A stretch of DNA of 57,574 nucleotides from Bradyrhizobium sp. 21 (GCF_023073335.1 NZ_JADPJG010000031.1:1-57574), one strand, 5' to 3'; numbered from the stretch's first letter, positions 44,398 to 53,188 are shown. A program made the numbers and translations. Notes: generated by a model from the letters alone, not told the origin.

Positions 44398-47139
44398 GTG
44401 AAACGCTACCGGCCGCATGTTCTTGTCGTGACCGCGCTCGCGGTGGTGCTGTCCACGGGGTGGCACGCTTCGCTTCGCAACGCGCTGACCGACCTGCGGT
44501 TCGCATGGCAATCGCGTGCTGCGAGCGGCAATGTCGTCGTGGTCGGCATCGACGCGCCCTCGATCGACCAGATCGGGGTGTGGCCCTGGCCGCGCCGGTT
44601 GCATGCGGAACTGCTGCACAGGCTGGCGGCGGCGGGAGCGCAGGACGTCGCCTTCGACGTCGATTTCAGCACGCCATCCGATGCGGCCTCCGACGAGGCG
44701 TTGGTCACCGCGCTTCGGGAGGCCGGCGGCTCGACGATCCTGCCGTCCTTCAAGCAGCCGACGCCGAATGGCGGCGTGCCCCATATCAATCGTCCCCTCA
44801 AGCCGTTCAGCAACCAGTCGTGGCCGGCACTCGTCAACGTCGCGATCGAATCCGACGGGCTCGTTCGCCGCTATCCGTTCGGCGAGAAGCTTGGCGACGC
44901 CTTGATGCCGTCGATGGCCGTCGTGCTGGCCGGGCAGGACGCCAATCGGCGGCCGCCTTTCCTGATCGATTTCAGTATTCGGGCGGGCTCCGTCCCGAGT
45001 GTCTCCTATGTCGACGTGCTCCGGGGCGATACCGCCACTCTGGACAAGCTGAGAGACAAGAAGATCATCGTTGGTGCGACGGCGCTCGAACTTGGTGACC
45101 GGCTCAGCGTTCCAAACGGCCGCATCGTCCCGGGACCCATTCTCCAGGCGCTGGCGGCAGAATCGATCCTCCAGAACCGGATGCTGCGCTGGACCTCCGA
45201 TATCGGCATGATCCTGGGTCTCGGTGTGATCTGCCTGCTGATGATGTATTCGTGGCGCCGTTTCGCACCGGGAATGCGCGTCGCAATTCTGATCTCGGCC
45301 GGAGCAGCCTGCGAGCTGGTCGCCGTCCTCGTGCAGGCAAGATGGCCCTTCATCATCGACACATCGCTGTTCCACATCGCGATTGTCGCTTATCTGACGG
45401 CGATCGCACTGGACGAAATTGATTTTCGCAGTCTCATGGGGCGTATCGCCGAAAGCCGCTTTCATCGTATCGCGATGTCGCTCGGCGATGGCCTCGTCTG
45501 CACCGACGAGGATCAACTGATCACGGTGTGGAATCCCGGCGCCAGTGCGATCTTCGGCTATATGCCTGCCGAGATCATCGGCCGCCCGTTCGAAACGCTG
45601 TGCGCCGTGCCGGTGAACGGTGAGGCGAGGCCGTCCACGCGCGACGCCGCACGCCAGGCCCTCCTCGCACCCGGCGGGGCGGTCGTCGTCGAGTTCGAAG
45701 GGCGGCGCAAGAACGGTGAAACTTTTCCCGTCGAGGCGAGCTTCTCCGGCTGGCAGGGAACGGATGGATTCCAGTACGGAGCCATCCTGCGCGACATCTC
45801 GGTCCGCAAGCGGGAGGCCGAACGCGTCAGATATCTCGCCGAATACGACGCGCTGACCGGCCTTGCCAACCGCAACACGCTGCATGCCGGCCTGGTGGGC
45901 ATGATTGTGGATGCACCTCGGCGCTCTCGCGAGATCGCGCTGCTCGTGATCGGGCTCGACGGCTTCCAGAGCATCAACGACATGCTGGGTCATTCCGTTG
46001 GAGATCTCGTGCTGCAAGCGGTCGCCATTCGCCTGAAGGACCAGGCTGGGGATGGTGCTATCGTTGCCCGGCTTAGCGGAGACGAATTCGCCATTGCGCG
46101 CGAAAGCTCAGATGGCGCCGAGCCGATCGCAGAGTTCGCCGAGCGAATTGCGCGCGCGTTCGAAGCGCCGCTTGCAACCGTAACGCGGCAGCATCGTGTC
46201 AGGATCAGCATTGGCGTCGCCGTCCATCCGGAAGGCGGGCACAATGCGGACGAACTCCTGAGCAATGGCCATCTCGCGCTGACCAAGGCAAAGCTGACGC
46301 GGCGCGGCAGCCATGTGATCTTCGAGAGCGCGATCAGGCAGGAGTTGGAGAACCGGCTGACGCTGGAGAGCGAATTGGCGCTTGCCGCGGATCGCGGCGA
46401 GTTCGAGCTGTTCTACCAGCCCCAGGTTCGCCTGATCGACGCCAGCCTGGTCGGCGCCGAAGCGCTCATCCGTTGGCGGCATCCCGTGCGCGGTTACGTC
46501 TCGCCTGGAGAGTTCATGCCGGTGGTCAACACCTCGGAGCTGTCCGAGCGGATCGGAAATTGGGTGATGGAGACCGCCTGCCGGCAGGCACGCACCTGGG
46601 AATTGTCTGGCGACCCTGTGCGCGTCGCGATCAACCTGTCGCCCTCGCAGCTCCACTCCGGCGATCTCGCGCATTCGGTTGCGACGCTTCTGGACGCAAC
46701 GGGGCTGACGCCGTCGCTGCTCGAGATCGAGGTCACTGAAGACATCCTGCTCCACGACGAAAGCCGCGTGCTCGACATGTTCAAGCGGATCCAGCAGCTC
46801 GGCGTCCGAATTTTGTTCGACGATTTCGGTACTGGCTATGCGAGCCTGAGCTATCTGAAGAAGTTTCCGCTCGACGGGCTCAAGATCGACCGGTCGTTTG
46901 TGCTCGATCTGCTGGCGCATTCCGACGATGCCGCGATCGTGGGGTCGACCATCGGCCTCAGCAAGCAGCTCGGCCTCACGGTCGTGGCTGAAGGCATCGA
47001 GAATCGCGCCACGGCCGATTTCCTGGTGAGCATGGGATGCGAGGAAGGGCAGGGCTATTTCTTCGGCCGCCCGATGCCGGCGGAAGCATTCGAGCGGCAA
47101 TTCCTCGCCGCCGAGTGCGCCGCCGTCAGCGCAGCCTGA
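44398..47139 (+). CDS. CHASE2-PAS-GGDEF-EAL cyclic-di-GMP protein
   Basis: A 913-residue membrane sensor. A transmembrane segment (8-25) is followed by a CHASE2 periplasmic domain (about 25-255), three membrane segments (about 255-345), a PAS domain (355-475), GGDEF (478-640) and EAL (650-900). The GGDEF active site reads SGDEF (residues 560-564), so synthase activity is uncertain. The EAL motif (688-690) and the FDDFGTGYASL segment are intact, so phosphodiesterase activity is likely. Translation starts at GTG 44398 after GGGAGG. It is cotranscribed with the FecR-domain gene and divergent from the TpsB gene. Confidence 0.9.
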   Translation: MKRYRPHVLVVTALAVVLSTGWHASLRNALTDLRFAWQSRAASGNVVVVGIDAPSIDQIGVWPWPRRLHAELLHRLAAAGAQDVAFDVDFSTPSDAASDEALVTALREAGGSTILPSFKQPTPNGGVPHINRPLKPFSNQSWPALVNVAIESDGLVRRYPFGEKLGDALMPSMAVVLAGQDANRRPPFLIDFSIRAGSVPSVSYVDVLRGDTATLDKLRDKKIIVGATALELGDRLSVPNGRIVPGPILQALAAESILQNRMLRWTSDIGMILGLGVICLLMMYSWRRFAPGMRVAILISAGAACELVAVLVQARWPFIIDTSLFHIAIVAYLTAIALDEIDFRSLMGRIAESRFHRIAMSLGDGLVCTDEDQLITVWNPGASAIFGYMPAEIIGRPFETLCAVPVNGEARPSTRDAARQALLAPGGAVVVEFEGRRKNGETFPVEASFSGWQGTDGFQYGAILRDISVRKREAERVRYLAEYDALTGLANRNTLHAGLVGMIVDAPRRSREIALLVIGLDGFQSINDMLGHSVGDLVLQAVAIRLKDQAGDGAIVARLSGDEFAIARESSDGAEPIAEFAERIARAFEAPLATVTRQHRVRISIGVAVHPEGGHNADELLSNGHLALTKAKLTRRGSHVIFESAIRQELENRLTLESELALAADRGEFELFYQPQVRLIDASLVGAEALIRWRHPVRGYVSPGEFMPVVNTSELSERIGNWVMETACRQARTWELSGDPVRVAINLSPSQLHSGDLAHSVATLLDATGLTPSLLEIEVTEDILLHDESRVLDMFKRIQQLGVRILFDDFGTGYASLSYLKKFPLDGLKIDRSFVLDLLAHSDDAAIVGSTIGLSKQLGLTVVAEGIENRATADFLVSMGCEEGQGYFFGRPMPAEAFERQFLAAECAAVSAA

Positions 47140-47229
47140 CACTTGGGCTTCGCGATGAAAAATCCCGTGAGATCGCTTGCAACAGCCACAACGGTCGCAC
47201 TTCTTCTGGTCGACACGCGGAATGATTCG

Positions 47230-47262
47230 GAAGAGTCGCCGCGGACGTCGCGACGACTCTTC
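47230..47262. terminator. Hairpin between convergent genes
   Basis: A 9-base stem, GAAGAGTCG (47230-47238) with CGACTCTTC (47254-47262), has a 15-base loop and lies between the CHASE2 gene stop (47139) and the convergent gene stop (47276). There is no T-run, so termination is plausible but weak. Confidence 0.45.
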
Positions 47263-47275
47263 GATGGTCACAGCA

Positions 47276-48010
47276 TTAGGGCGACTTGGCCCTTTCACGG
47301 GCTGCTCCGACTGCATCCATCCCGGTCTGCCTGATCCGATCCAGAGCCTCGCCGCCAGTATCGGAAACCTCTGCTAACAGCGTGTCGGAGTTTTCGCGCA
47401 ACGCCTGCGACACTGCACCGACGCGGCTGTTCAGGTCGGCCTTCATAGCATCGCTGGTCTCTCCGACATACTCATTCTCGATGTCGGTGGTTTTGAATGC
47501 CCCTGCGACAGCGGCGCCGATGGCCAACCCGACCACGCCAATCACAAGCGGCTGCCTTTCGAGCACATCAGACAACGACGACTTTGCTTTTGAGACGGCT
47601 TCGCCACCCGGAACCTGGTCGCCCACTTTGGCGAAACCATCCCGCACCATCTCTACTCCGCCCTCGAACTGGGCCCTCATCTTGTCGGCGGTCTCTGACA
47701 GAATGCCGGATGCGGCGCCCTTGGCTGACCGTACCGTACCGCCGCCGTCGAGTGACCCTTCGTGATCCATTTCGGGCGCCGTGGGAGGCGCCGCAGTGCG
47801 CTGGAGCGCCGATGCCGTACTCCGCATCGTGCTCACTCCGCTATCGACCACACCGGAGGCGGCAGCCGCCGTGGACCGAGCCGCGCCCTTGATCCTGTCG
47901 TCACCAGCCATAAGCCACAGCGCGCCGCCCCCAATAAGGACTGCGGCAAGGGGATTTTCCTTGGCGGCTGCGACCAGATTATCGAAAAAGCCAGTTTGCG
48001 TGCTGCTCAT
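47276..48010 (-). CDS. Envelope-stress cluster protein, hypothetical
   Basis: A 244-residue protein, rich in Ala, Ser and Gly, with amphipathic helices. Two hydrophobic segments (residues 20-35, AAVLIGGGALWLM, and about 155-175, VIGVVGLAIGAAVAG) are spaced by a charged region. It belongs by context to the four-gene DUF3618 operon; its ATG overlaps the preceding stop by four bases (ATGA, 48007-48010). Similar proteins sit in the same cluster in many rhizobia, annotated as hypothetical or nutrient-deprivation-induced. The function is unknown. Confidence 0.72.
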   Translation of the reverse strand: MSSTQTGFFDNLVAAAKENPLAAVLIGGGALWLMAGDDRIKGAARSTAAAASGVVDSGVSTMRSTASALQRTAAPPTAPEMDHEGSLDGGGTVRSAKGAASGILSETADKMRAQFEGGVEMVRDGFAKVGDQVPGGEAVSKAKSSLSDVLERQPLVIGVVGLAIGAAVAGAFKTTDIENEYVGETSDAMKADLNSRVGAVSQALRENSDTLLAEVSDTGGEALDRIRQTGMDAVGAARERAKSP

Positions 48011-48423
48011 CGGACCATTCCCTTCACAGTGTCCTTGTCCTTTTCCAGCTGCCGGATGGTCTCCCGTGGCGCAAGATTACGGGCATCCAGCCGGTTGATG
48101 CCGACTGCAAACAGCACGCCCGCAATGGCTCCAGCGACAATCGCGGATGTCAGGTAGGAAAGCGGTTGCGACCATCCCGCGGAGATCAGCGCCGCCGACA
48201 GCGCGAACAGCGCCATCACAATGGCGGGGATCACCAGGAGAGCGCCACCGGCAAGGAGGCCTGCGGCTCCCGTTATCTTCTGCACTCTGTCGCTGAGTTC
48301 AGCCTTGGCCAAGTCGATCTCGTTCTGGAACAGCTTGGCGAACTGACCCATCGCGTCGGTTGCCAGCGTGGAGATGGTCCGAAGATCGTTCTGGCTTGTC
48401 TTGATATCATGCTGAATGGTCAT
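48007..48423 (-). CDS. Phage holin-like / DUF1469 family membrane protein
   Basis: A 138-residue protein with two strong hydrophobic segments (residues 52-75 and 80-105) and cytoplasmic helices on both sides, the layout of the YqjE/holin-like family often called phage holin. ATG 48423 overlaps the preceding gene by four bases (ATGA, 48420-48423). It is part of the same envelope-stress operon; bacterial members are thought to act in membrane stress rather than lysis. Confidence 0.8.
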   Translation of the reverse strand: MTIQHDIKTSQNDLRTISTLATDAMGQFAKLFQNEIDLAKAELSDRVQKITGAAGLLAGGALLVIPAIVMALFALSAALISAGWSQPLSYLTSAIVAGAIAGVLFAVGINRLDARNLAPRETIRQLEKDKDTVKGMVR

Positions 48424-49100
48424 GACACGCTGCCGCCTTTGAAGGATGTGGTCCGCTGCGGATTGTTGCCGGATGCCGATGAGCCCTGCGTGGATGCGTG
48501 ACCGGTTTTGGTGGAAGACGTGGTTCCGCGCCATTCGTCGCCCTGGGCCGAAGACGTTCCACTTTTCATTCCAGGTCGCGATGAAGGCGAGTCACCGCCG
48601 GAGGCCTTCAAGAAGCGGACGGCGGCGAAACCGGCGAGCACCGAGATGCCAAGGAAAGCGGCTGGCTGACGCTTCGCGAAATCGGTTGCGCCGTCGAGGA
48701 GATCGCGGAAGCTGCCGTTGCGGATCTTCTCGGCGGTATCTTCAACATAGTCCGCGGCGGAGTTGATGCCGCGGGCGGCAAAAGGCACGTCGCTCTCGAA
48801 GGCGCGAGCCGCTTCCCGAACATTGCCGGCCAGTCGCTCAATGAACTCGGCTCCAGACCGCTGCTGCTCGCGTGCCTGGCCGCGAATCTGGTCCATGGTC
48901 CCCGAAGCGAGGTCCTTGGCCGCATCCCCCGCTTCCTTGAACTTGTCCTGGGCGACGTCAGCCGTTGCCTGAAAGGCCTCCTCGGCCCGCTGCTTTACAG
49001 TCGCTCCAGCCTCCGCCATTTGGTCCTTCAGGTTCTTGGGAGAACCCGCGTTCCGATCTTCATTCGAGTTCGTGCCTCTGCTCAGGTCTAGATCGCTCAT
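48420..49100 (-). CDS. Envelope-stress cluster protein, hypothetical
   Basis: A 226-residue protein with long amphipathic Ala/Glu/Lys helices in its first half (residues 20-125) and a single hydrophobic segment (about 147-165, AFLGISVLAGFAAVRFL). The tail is disordered and Ser/Gly/Thr-rich. The LEA-like helical repeat pattern suggests a membrane-associated stress protein. It is the second gene of the DUF3618 operon, 11 bases after the preceding stop. No enzymatic motif. Confidence 0.75.
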   Translation of the reverse strand: MSDLDLSRGTNSNEDRNAGSPKNLKDQMAEAGATVKQRAEEAFQATADVAQDKFKEAGDAAKDLASGTMDQIRGQAREQQRSGAEFIERLAGNVREAARAFESDVPFAARGINSAADYVEDTAEKIRNGSFRDLLDGATDFAKRQPAAFLGISVLAGFAAVRFLKASGGDSPSSRPGMKSGTSSAQGDEWRGTTSSTKTGHASTQGSSASGNNPQRTTSFKGGSVS

Positions 49101-49111
49101 GGTGCGTTCCT

Positions 49112-50095
49112 TCAGGTATTGGAATTGCGGGAAGAATTGAAAGCGGCTCCAACGACGTCGTCGGCGGCTGTCTTGAGCGAGTCAGCGAGGTTCTGAGTCA
49201 TGCGGCTGGCATGCTCACCGAGACCGGCCTCGGCGACTCTGTTTGTTGCCGCGTCGGCTGCCGACACTGCGGCATCTTTTGCCGCGTCCAATCCGGATTG
49301 AGCGGCCTCGGCGGCGGCCCGCTTCACGCCGTCGCTCGCCTGGCCCATTGCCTTCGCTTCAACCTTGGTTTCCGGAAGGGCGGCTGCGACGACGGCTCCG
49401 ATCGCCACCCCAAGGCCGGCGATCAACGCTGCATTATCGCTGATAATCGCGCGAGCTTGTTGGGGCGCTCTGCCGGCGGCGTCCTTCGCTGCGGAGGCAC
49501 TGTCCTTCGCGGCATCCACCCCGCTCTTAAGCTTCTCGCCAATCGTATCGGCGGCCTGGGTGGCCCGTGCTCGCAAATCCGCCGCGAGACCGGCAGTCGA
49601 ATCTTGCGCGATATTGGCCATGCTGGCGGCCTGATTACCGGCGGAAGATAGTTGATCCGTGAAATCGCCTTGCATGGCGCGCGCACGGCCCGCCATGTCC
49701 TCGAAAACCTCGCCCGCCTTCTCCATTGCGGGGCCGGAAACCTCGGCGGCGCGGTCTCGCACGCTTTTCGAGGTGAGCGCCAAGCCGGCACCGATCATTA
49801 AAAGCGGCAAGGGGACACCGCGCGCGAAGCGCAGAAGTGGAACCGCTACGGCCGTCCCGGCGGCCACGGCCCGCATAGGGTTGTCCATGATCTGCTGTTT
49901 CAGTCCGTCGACCCAGCTCTTTGTCGTGTGGGTGACATAGTCGGATACTTCCGACTTGATGTGCTGCGGCGACACCTTGTGGCGGATGTCCTCGGCCGTC
50001 TCCGAGACCTGCTCTTTCAGCCGATCGACCGTAGCTGCCAACTGAGCGCGACTTCGCTCGGACTCACGTCTTAATTCCTCCACGGACCGCGTCAT
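49112..50095 (-). CDS. DUF3618 / nutrient-deprivation-induced family protein
   Basis: A 327-residue protein. Its N-terminus (RRESERSRAQLAATVDRLKEQV, residues 9-30) is the DUF3618 signature. A membrane-like segment lies near 75-110 (AVAAGTAVAVPLL and LPLLMIGAGLAL), followed by long Ala-rich amphipathic helices resembling LEA/apolipoprotein repeats and another hydrophobic stretch near 215-240. It is the first gene of the four-gene operon. GAGAGGG precedes the ATG, and an EcfG-like promoter (GGAAC-N16-AGTT) lies at 50135-50159, so stress induction through the general stress response is likely. Confidence 0.82.
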   Translation of the reverse strand: MTRSVEELRRESERSRAQLAATVDRLKEQVSETAEDIRHKVSPQHIKSEVSDYVTHTTKSWVDGLKQQIMDNPMRAVAAGTAVAVPLLRFARGVPLPLLMIGAGLALTSKSVRDRAAEVSGPAMEKAGEVFEDMAGRARAMQGDFTDQLSSAGNQAASMANIAQDSTAGLAADLRARATQAADTIGEKLKSGVDAAKDSASAAKDAAGRAPQQARAIISDNAALIAGLGVAIGAVVAAALPETKVEAKAMGQASDGVKRAAAEAAQSGLDAAKDAAVSAADAATNRVAEAGLGEHASRMTQNLADSLKTAADDVVGAAFNSSRNSNT

Positions 50096-50134
50096 CGCAT
50101 CACCCTCTCTCGCTTTTCGGATTTGTTGTAATCG

Positions 50135-50159
50135 AACTCACGGTTTTTTGAGTTGTTCC
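50135..50159 (-). promoter_or_regulatory. EcfG-like stress promoter for the DUF3618 operon
   Basis: On the minus strand, GGAAC (50159-50155) is followed after 16 bases by AGTT (50138-50135). This is one mismatch from the rhizobial EcfG consensus GGAAC-N16-17-CGTT. The expected transcript start is about 30 bases before the ATG at 50095. Confidence 0.5.
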
Positions 50160-50712
50160 TAATGATGGGCTCCAGCGGTGCATTCCATTCACAGAGCGCA
50201 CTCGCCACGGGTGAGAGCGTGATCGGATCTTCGCCAAGCGAGACGAAATGGGGGACTACGATTGAGGACCAACGGGGTTGAGCGCCAAGAACGAACCAGC
50301 TGAACGACAGCCGATCTCCGGTCAGCAAGAATTGCGGACATGAGCGCCAGACGATCGCCAGCAGCATAGAAGCCAGTCACACTCGCCGGATCGGCGGCGG
50401 CAATCTGCAGTCCCACCCCCTTGAGAGCATCCGCAATTTGCTTTGCGAGCAGCTTGGTTTCTTCAATTCCAGTTTCGCGTCCGGACGATGTGCAAAAAAG
50501 GCGCAAAACGTCGTGAAGATGATTGTATTCACGTGGTGCGGATCGATCATTTTGCGGCACTCGAAATGCCGCTGCTTATCGGCGGCCGCATTATCGGGAG
50601 AGCTGACCGTCTCTATTAAACAGATTTCTATGGATTAGATTGTCGCACGCAACCGGCTGATGTTGGCGGTAAAGCCGGACATAAGGCGCCAGCCGCTTAA
50701 TGAGCATATCCT
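50160..50712. other. Intergenic region with a possible small or degraded ORF
   Basis: About 550 bases. A minus-strand frame of 123 codons (50560-50189) has moderately coding-like composition over its first two-thirds, but no recognisable domain and no clear ribosome site. A second frame overlaps its end. This may be a small hypothetical gene or a decayed one; I cannot decide. Confidence 0.35.
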
Positions 50713-50997
50713 CTAGCGCCGACGCGCCACCGCGACGCCGAACAGGAAGGCAACGAACAGGCTGGCAAGCGGTGCTTCGCGCGTGATCGCGGCGACGGTC
50801 GCGAGAGGCCGGCCCGGTTTCCTCGCTTCGTCGACAGCGGACGTCATGCGGTCGACTGCTGCACGCAGGCCACCTGCAACTTCACCGACCGTGCGGGATA
50901 CGTCCGCCGCAGCATCGATGGCGCGCTCGGCCATGCCGGGTTGGGAAGTGGACTGCGGGATCTCCGTGCTCAAGTGCGCGACCTCCGGATTGATCAT
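50713..50997 (-). CDS. Small membrane-anchored protein
   Basis: A 94-residue protein with an amphipathic helical part (residues 25-65) and a C-terminal transmembrane segment (about 76-91, ASLFVAFLFGVAVA) ending in RRR, the layout of ElaB/YqjD-type ribosome- or membrane-associated stress proteins. The ATG at 50997 is used; a GTG at 51057 would add 20 basic residues. A direct repeat ACCTTTGGCTATCCGCG (51013-51029 and 51060-51076) lies upstream. Function unknown. Confidence 0.6.
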   Translation of the reverse strand: MINPEVAHLSTEIPQSTSQPGMAERAIDAAADVSRTVGEVAGGLRAAVDRMTSAVDEARKPGRPLATVAAITREAPLASLFVAFLFGVAVARRR

Positions 50998-51241
50998 ATG
51001 ACGGAGGCCGGTACCTTTGGCTATCCGCGCGAGCGCTCGTTCTGAACAGCGGGTCACACGACCTTTGGCTATCCGCGACAGGCGCCGTGGTTTTTACGGC
51101 GGGTACCGGCCTTGGATGAGCAATGCGGCGCGCGGGATATTGTTCCGAGATGATCCACGCCTGCGCGGGCCTTCCCCCGTGAAACGACGGATGCGAATCT
51201 CTGTTAGGCTGGCTCAACCTTGCTGATCTCTGGAGACAGCT

Positions 51242-52219
51242 GTGACCGATCGGACCACGACGGATCGAGCCCGGCGCATCGCCTTGCTCGGCGCGCCCAT
51301 CGACATGGGAGCTTCGCAACGCGGCACCCTGATGGGTCCCGCGGCGCTCCGCACCGCCGGCCTTGCGACATTGCTCGAAAGCCTCGACTTTGAGGTCGTG
51401 GATTACGGTGATCTCACGGTGGCCGAGGTCCGGGACCTCGCCGACCAGCCCCCCGAAAAAGCCAATCACTACCGTGAAATCCAGCGCTGGACCCGCGTGC
51501 TGAGCCGCAGAGGCTACGAGATCGCGCAAACCGGTGCGCTGCCGATCTTCCTCGGCGGCGATCACACGCTGTCGATGGGATCGGTGAATGCCATGGCCCG
51601 ACACTGGCGGGAGCGCGGACGCGAGCTGTTCGTGCTCTGGCTCGATGCCCATGCCGACTACAACACGCCGGCGACGACGATCACCGCCAACATGCACGGC
51701 ATGTCGGCGGCGTTCCTGTGCGGAGAACCCGGCCTCGACGGATTGCTCGGCGATGATCCGCGCGTCTCGATCGATCCCGACAGGCTCGACCTGTTCGGCG
51801 CGCGCTCGATCGACAAGCTCGAAAAGGAGTTGATGCGCGCGCGGCGGATCAGGGTTGTCGACATGCGCCAGATCGACGAGTTCGGCGTCGCGGTGCTGAT
51901 CCGCCGCGTCATCGAGCGTGTCAGGGCCGCCAACGGGGTGCTGCATGTCAGCTTCGACGTCGATTTTCTCGACCCCTGCGTCGCACCGGGAGTCGGCACG
52001 ACGGTGCCGGGTGGAGCGACCTATCGTGAGGCGCATCTGATCATGGAGCTTCTGCACGATTCCGGCGTGGTCGGATCAGTCGACATCGTCGAGCTCAACC
52101 CGTTCCTCGACGAGCGGGGCCGCACCGCGCGCACCGCGGTTGAACTGATCGGCAGCCTGTTCGGCCAGCAGATCGCCGACCGGCCGACCCCAAGCAACGC
52201 GATCGCGCCGGGCGAGTGA
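51242..52219 (+). CDS. rocF: Arginase
   Basis: A 325-residue ureohydrolase splitting arginine into ornithine and urea. Binuclear manganese ligands are visible: GGDHTLS (His108), LDAHADYNT (Asp135, His137, Asp139) and SFDVDFLDP (two Asp near 240). The H-N-T-P-like LDAHADYNTP motif favours arginase over agmatinase. GTG 51242 is preceded by GGAGACAGC. It stands alone, with an unrelated small gene on the opposite strand downstream. The urea produced fits the nitrogen-scavenging theme of the window. Confidence 0.93.
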   Translation: MTDRTTTDRARRIALLGAPIDMGASQRGTLMGPAALRTAGLATLLESLDFEVVDYGDLTVAEVRDLADQPPEKANHYREIQRWTRVLSRRGYEIAQTGALPIFLGGDHTLSMGSVNAMARHWRERGRELFVLWLDAHADYNTPATTITANMHGMSAAFLCGEPGLDGLLGDDPRVSIDPDRLDLFGARSIDKLEKELMRARRIRVVDMRQIDEFGVAVLIRRVIERVRAANGVLHVSFDVDFLDPCVAPGVGTTVPGGATYREAHLIMELLHDSGVVGSVDIVELNPFLDERGRTARTAVELIGSLFGQQIADRPTPSNAIAPGE

Positions 52220-52248
52220 ATCGGCGAAGACGGCCCACTGAGGCAGCC

Positions 52249-52434
52249 TTACTCTCCGACGGCTTTCCTTCTTTCCAGCATCGCCATCTCAACTTGGTCG
52301 GCGAGAACCGTAAGGTGACTCACTAGCCGGTCGAATACATCCTGCTTAGCTTTGTCAGTCGTGAGATCGCGGATCATGGCGCACTCGGCCGCCTCGGTCC
52401 GCAGCTTTTCGAGTTTGGCCAGGTAGTCGTCCAT
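52249..52434 (-). CDS. Small helical hypothetical protein
   Basis: A 61-residue protein consisting of charged helices (MDDYLAKLEKLRTEA opening and a VFDRLVSHLTVLADQVE segment). Similar short proteins with a FDRLVAHLTVLA-like core are frequent in Bradyrhizobium genomes to my recollection, without assigned function. The ATG at 52434 was chosen because the helical domain starts there; the longer frame from 52494 is Arg-rich and unlike coding sequence. Confidence 0.6.
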   Translation of the reverse strand: MDDYLAKLEKLRTEAAECAMIRDLTTDKAKQDVFDRLVSHLTVLADQVEMAMLERRKAVGE

Positions 52435-52539
52435 GTCCAGCCGCCGGCGTCGATTTCCGCTCGGGATAATCCGGCAACCGAACTGCGGAGTCAATCACCT
52501 CGTGAATTTCGGACGTCTGGGAAATCAAGCAGCTTACGA

Positions 52540-52688
52540 CCCCTAGGTGGAAATCCTCGCAGGACTCAAAACCGGGCAGGAACATTCTCGCAATTGCCAA
52601 ATTTTCCCGATGCCCTTCCCCAAGGGCGACCCCGTATGGCCCCAGCTCGAATGCCCCCCATACCCCGCGAGCTGGGGCTTTTTTCTTT
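52540..52688 (+). ncRNA. Candidate small RNA ending in a strong terminator
   Basis: The plus strand contains a small hairpin GCCCTT-CCCC-AAGGGC (52612-52625) and a perfect 11-base stem, GCCCCAGCTCG (52639-52649) with CGAGCTGGGGC (52668-52678), followed by TTTTTTCTTT. No plus-strand gene ends nearby: the closest upstream gene on this strand stops at 52219 and a minus-strand gene intervenes. The simplest reading is an independently transcribed small RNA; the 5' end is a guess. Confidence 0.5.
52639..52688 (+). terminator. Rho-independent terminator
   Basis: A perfect 11-base GC-rich stem (52639-52649 with 52668-52678) is followed directly by six T and more T-rich sequence. It is one of the strongest terminators in the window. 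Confidence 0.88.
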
Positions 52689-52791
52689 CGGGGAGGCTGG
52701 ATATCGCGCGTGCACACTCATCCCGCTCTGTCGGTGTCAGAGGATCTGGCTCCGGAATGTCTTGCCAGCGAGATCGGGCGGCGACGCGGCC

Positions 52792-52816
52792 GGAACATTG
52801 CCGACGCTTCATCGTT
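52792..52816 (+). promoter_or_regulatory. EcfG-type general stress promoter
   Basis: GGAAC (52792-52796) is followed after exactly 16 bases by CGTT (52813-52816), a full match to the alphaproteobacterial EcfG consensus. The start codon of the next gene lies 34 bases downstream. Confidence 0.7.
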
Positions 52817-52849
52817 CCCAGTGAGCCGGCGTGAACGTAGGCAGAAGCC

Positions 52850-53188
52850 ATGAAATGGATGCTTGTGGTCCTCGTCGGCGGCGTCGCGCCCGTCAACACC
52901 GATCTCGTATTCGATAAGTTCAGTGACTGCCTGTCCGCCGAGGAGCAGATGCGACAGCATTACGCTGATGCGTTCGATGCCTGGGACCGTTTGGCCGCGG
53001 CAAGAATTGACCGGCGTCACGACTACAAGAAGGCCCGCGACCTCGAGGCGAAAAGACTGCTAAGCAATGTAGGGACCTGTGTGCCACATGGCGGGGGAGA
53101 TATCGTTGCGCCTGCGGAGCAGCCCAAGCCGCCCGCAGCACCTTCGCAGCAGCCTGCTGCGCCGCCGCAGCCGACGCCGCGAACTTAG
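52850..53188 (+). CDS. Hypothetical stress-regulated protein
   Basis: A 112-residue protein with a hydrophobic N-terminus (residues 1-14), a helical charged middle containing two Cys (DCLSAEEQ and GTCVPHG), and a Pro/Ala/Gln-rich C-terminal 30 residues. It is probably exported or membrane-associated. The start is supported by the purine-rich GGCAGAAGCC before the ATG, and expression in stress is suggested by the EcfG-type promoter at 52792-52816. No known family. Confidence 0.65.
   Translation: MKWMLVVLVGGVAPVNTDLVFDKFSDCLSAEEQMRQHYADAFDAWDRLAAARIDRRHDYKKARDLEAKRLLSNVGTCVPHGGGDIVAPAEQPKPPAAPSQQPAAPPQPTPRT

Noticed and set aside
44335..46017. A 560-codon minus-strand frame
   Set aside because: Antisense to the CHASE2 gene; composition is typical of a high-GC shadow frame.
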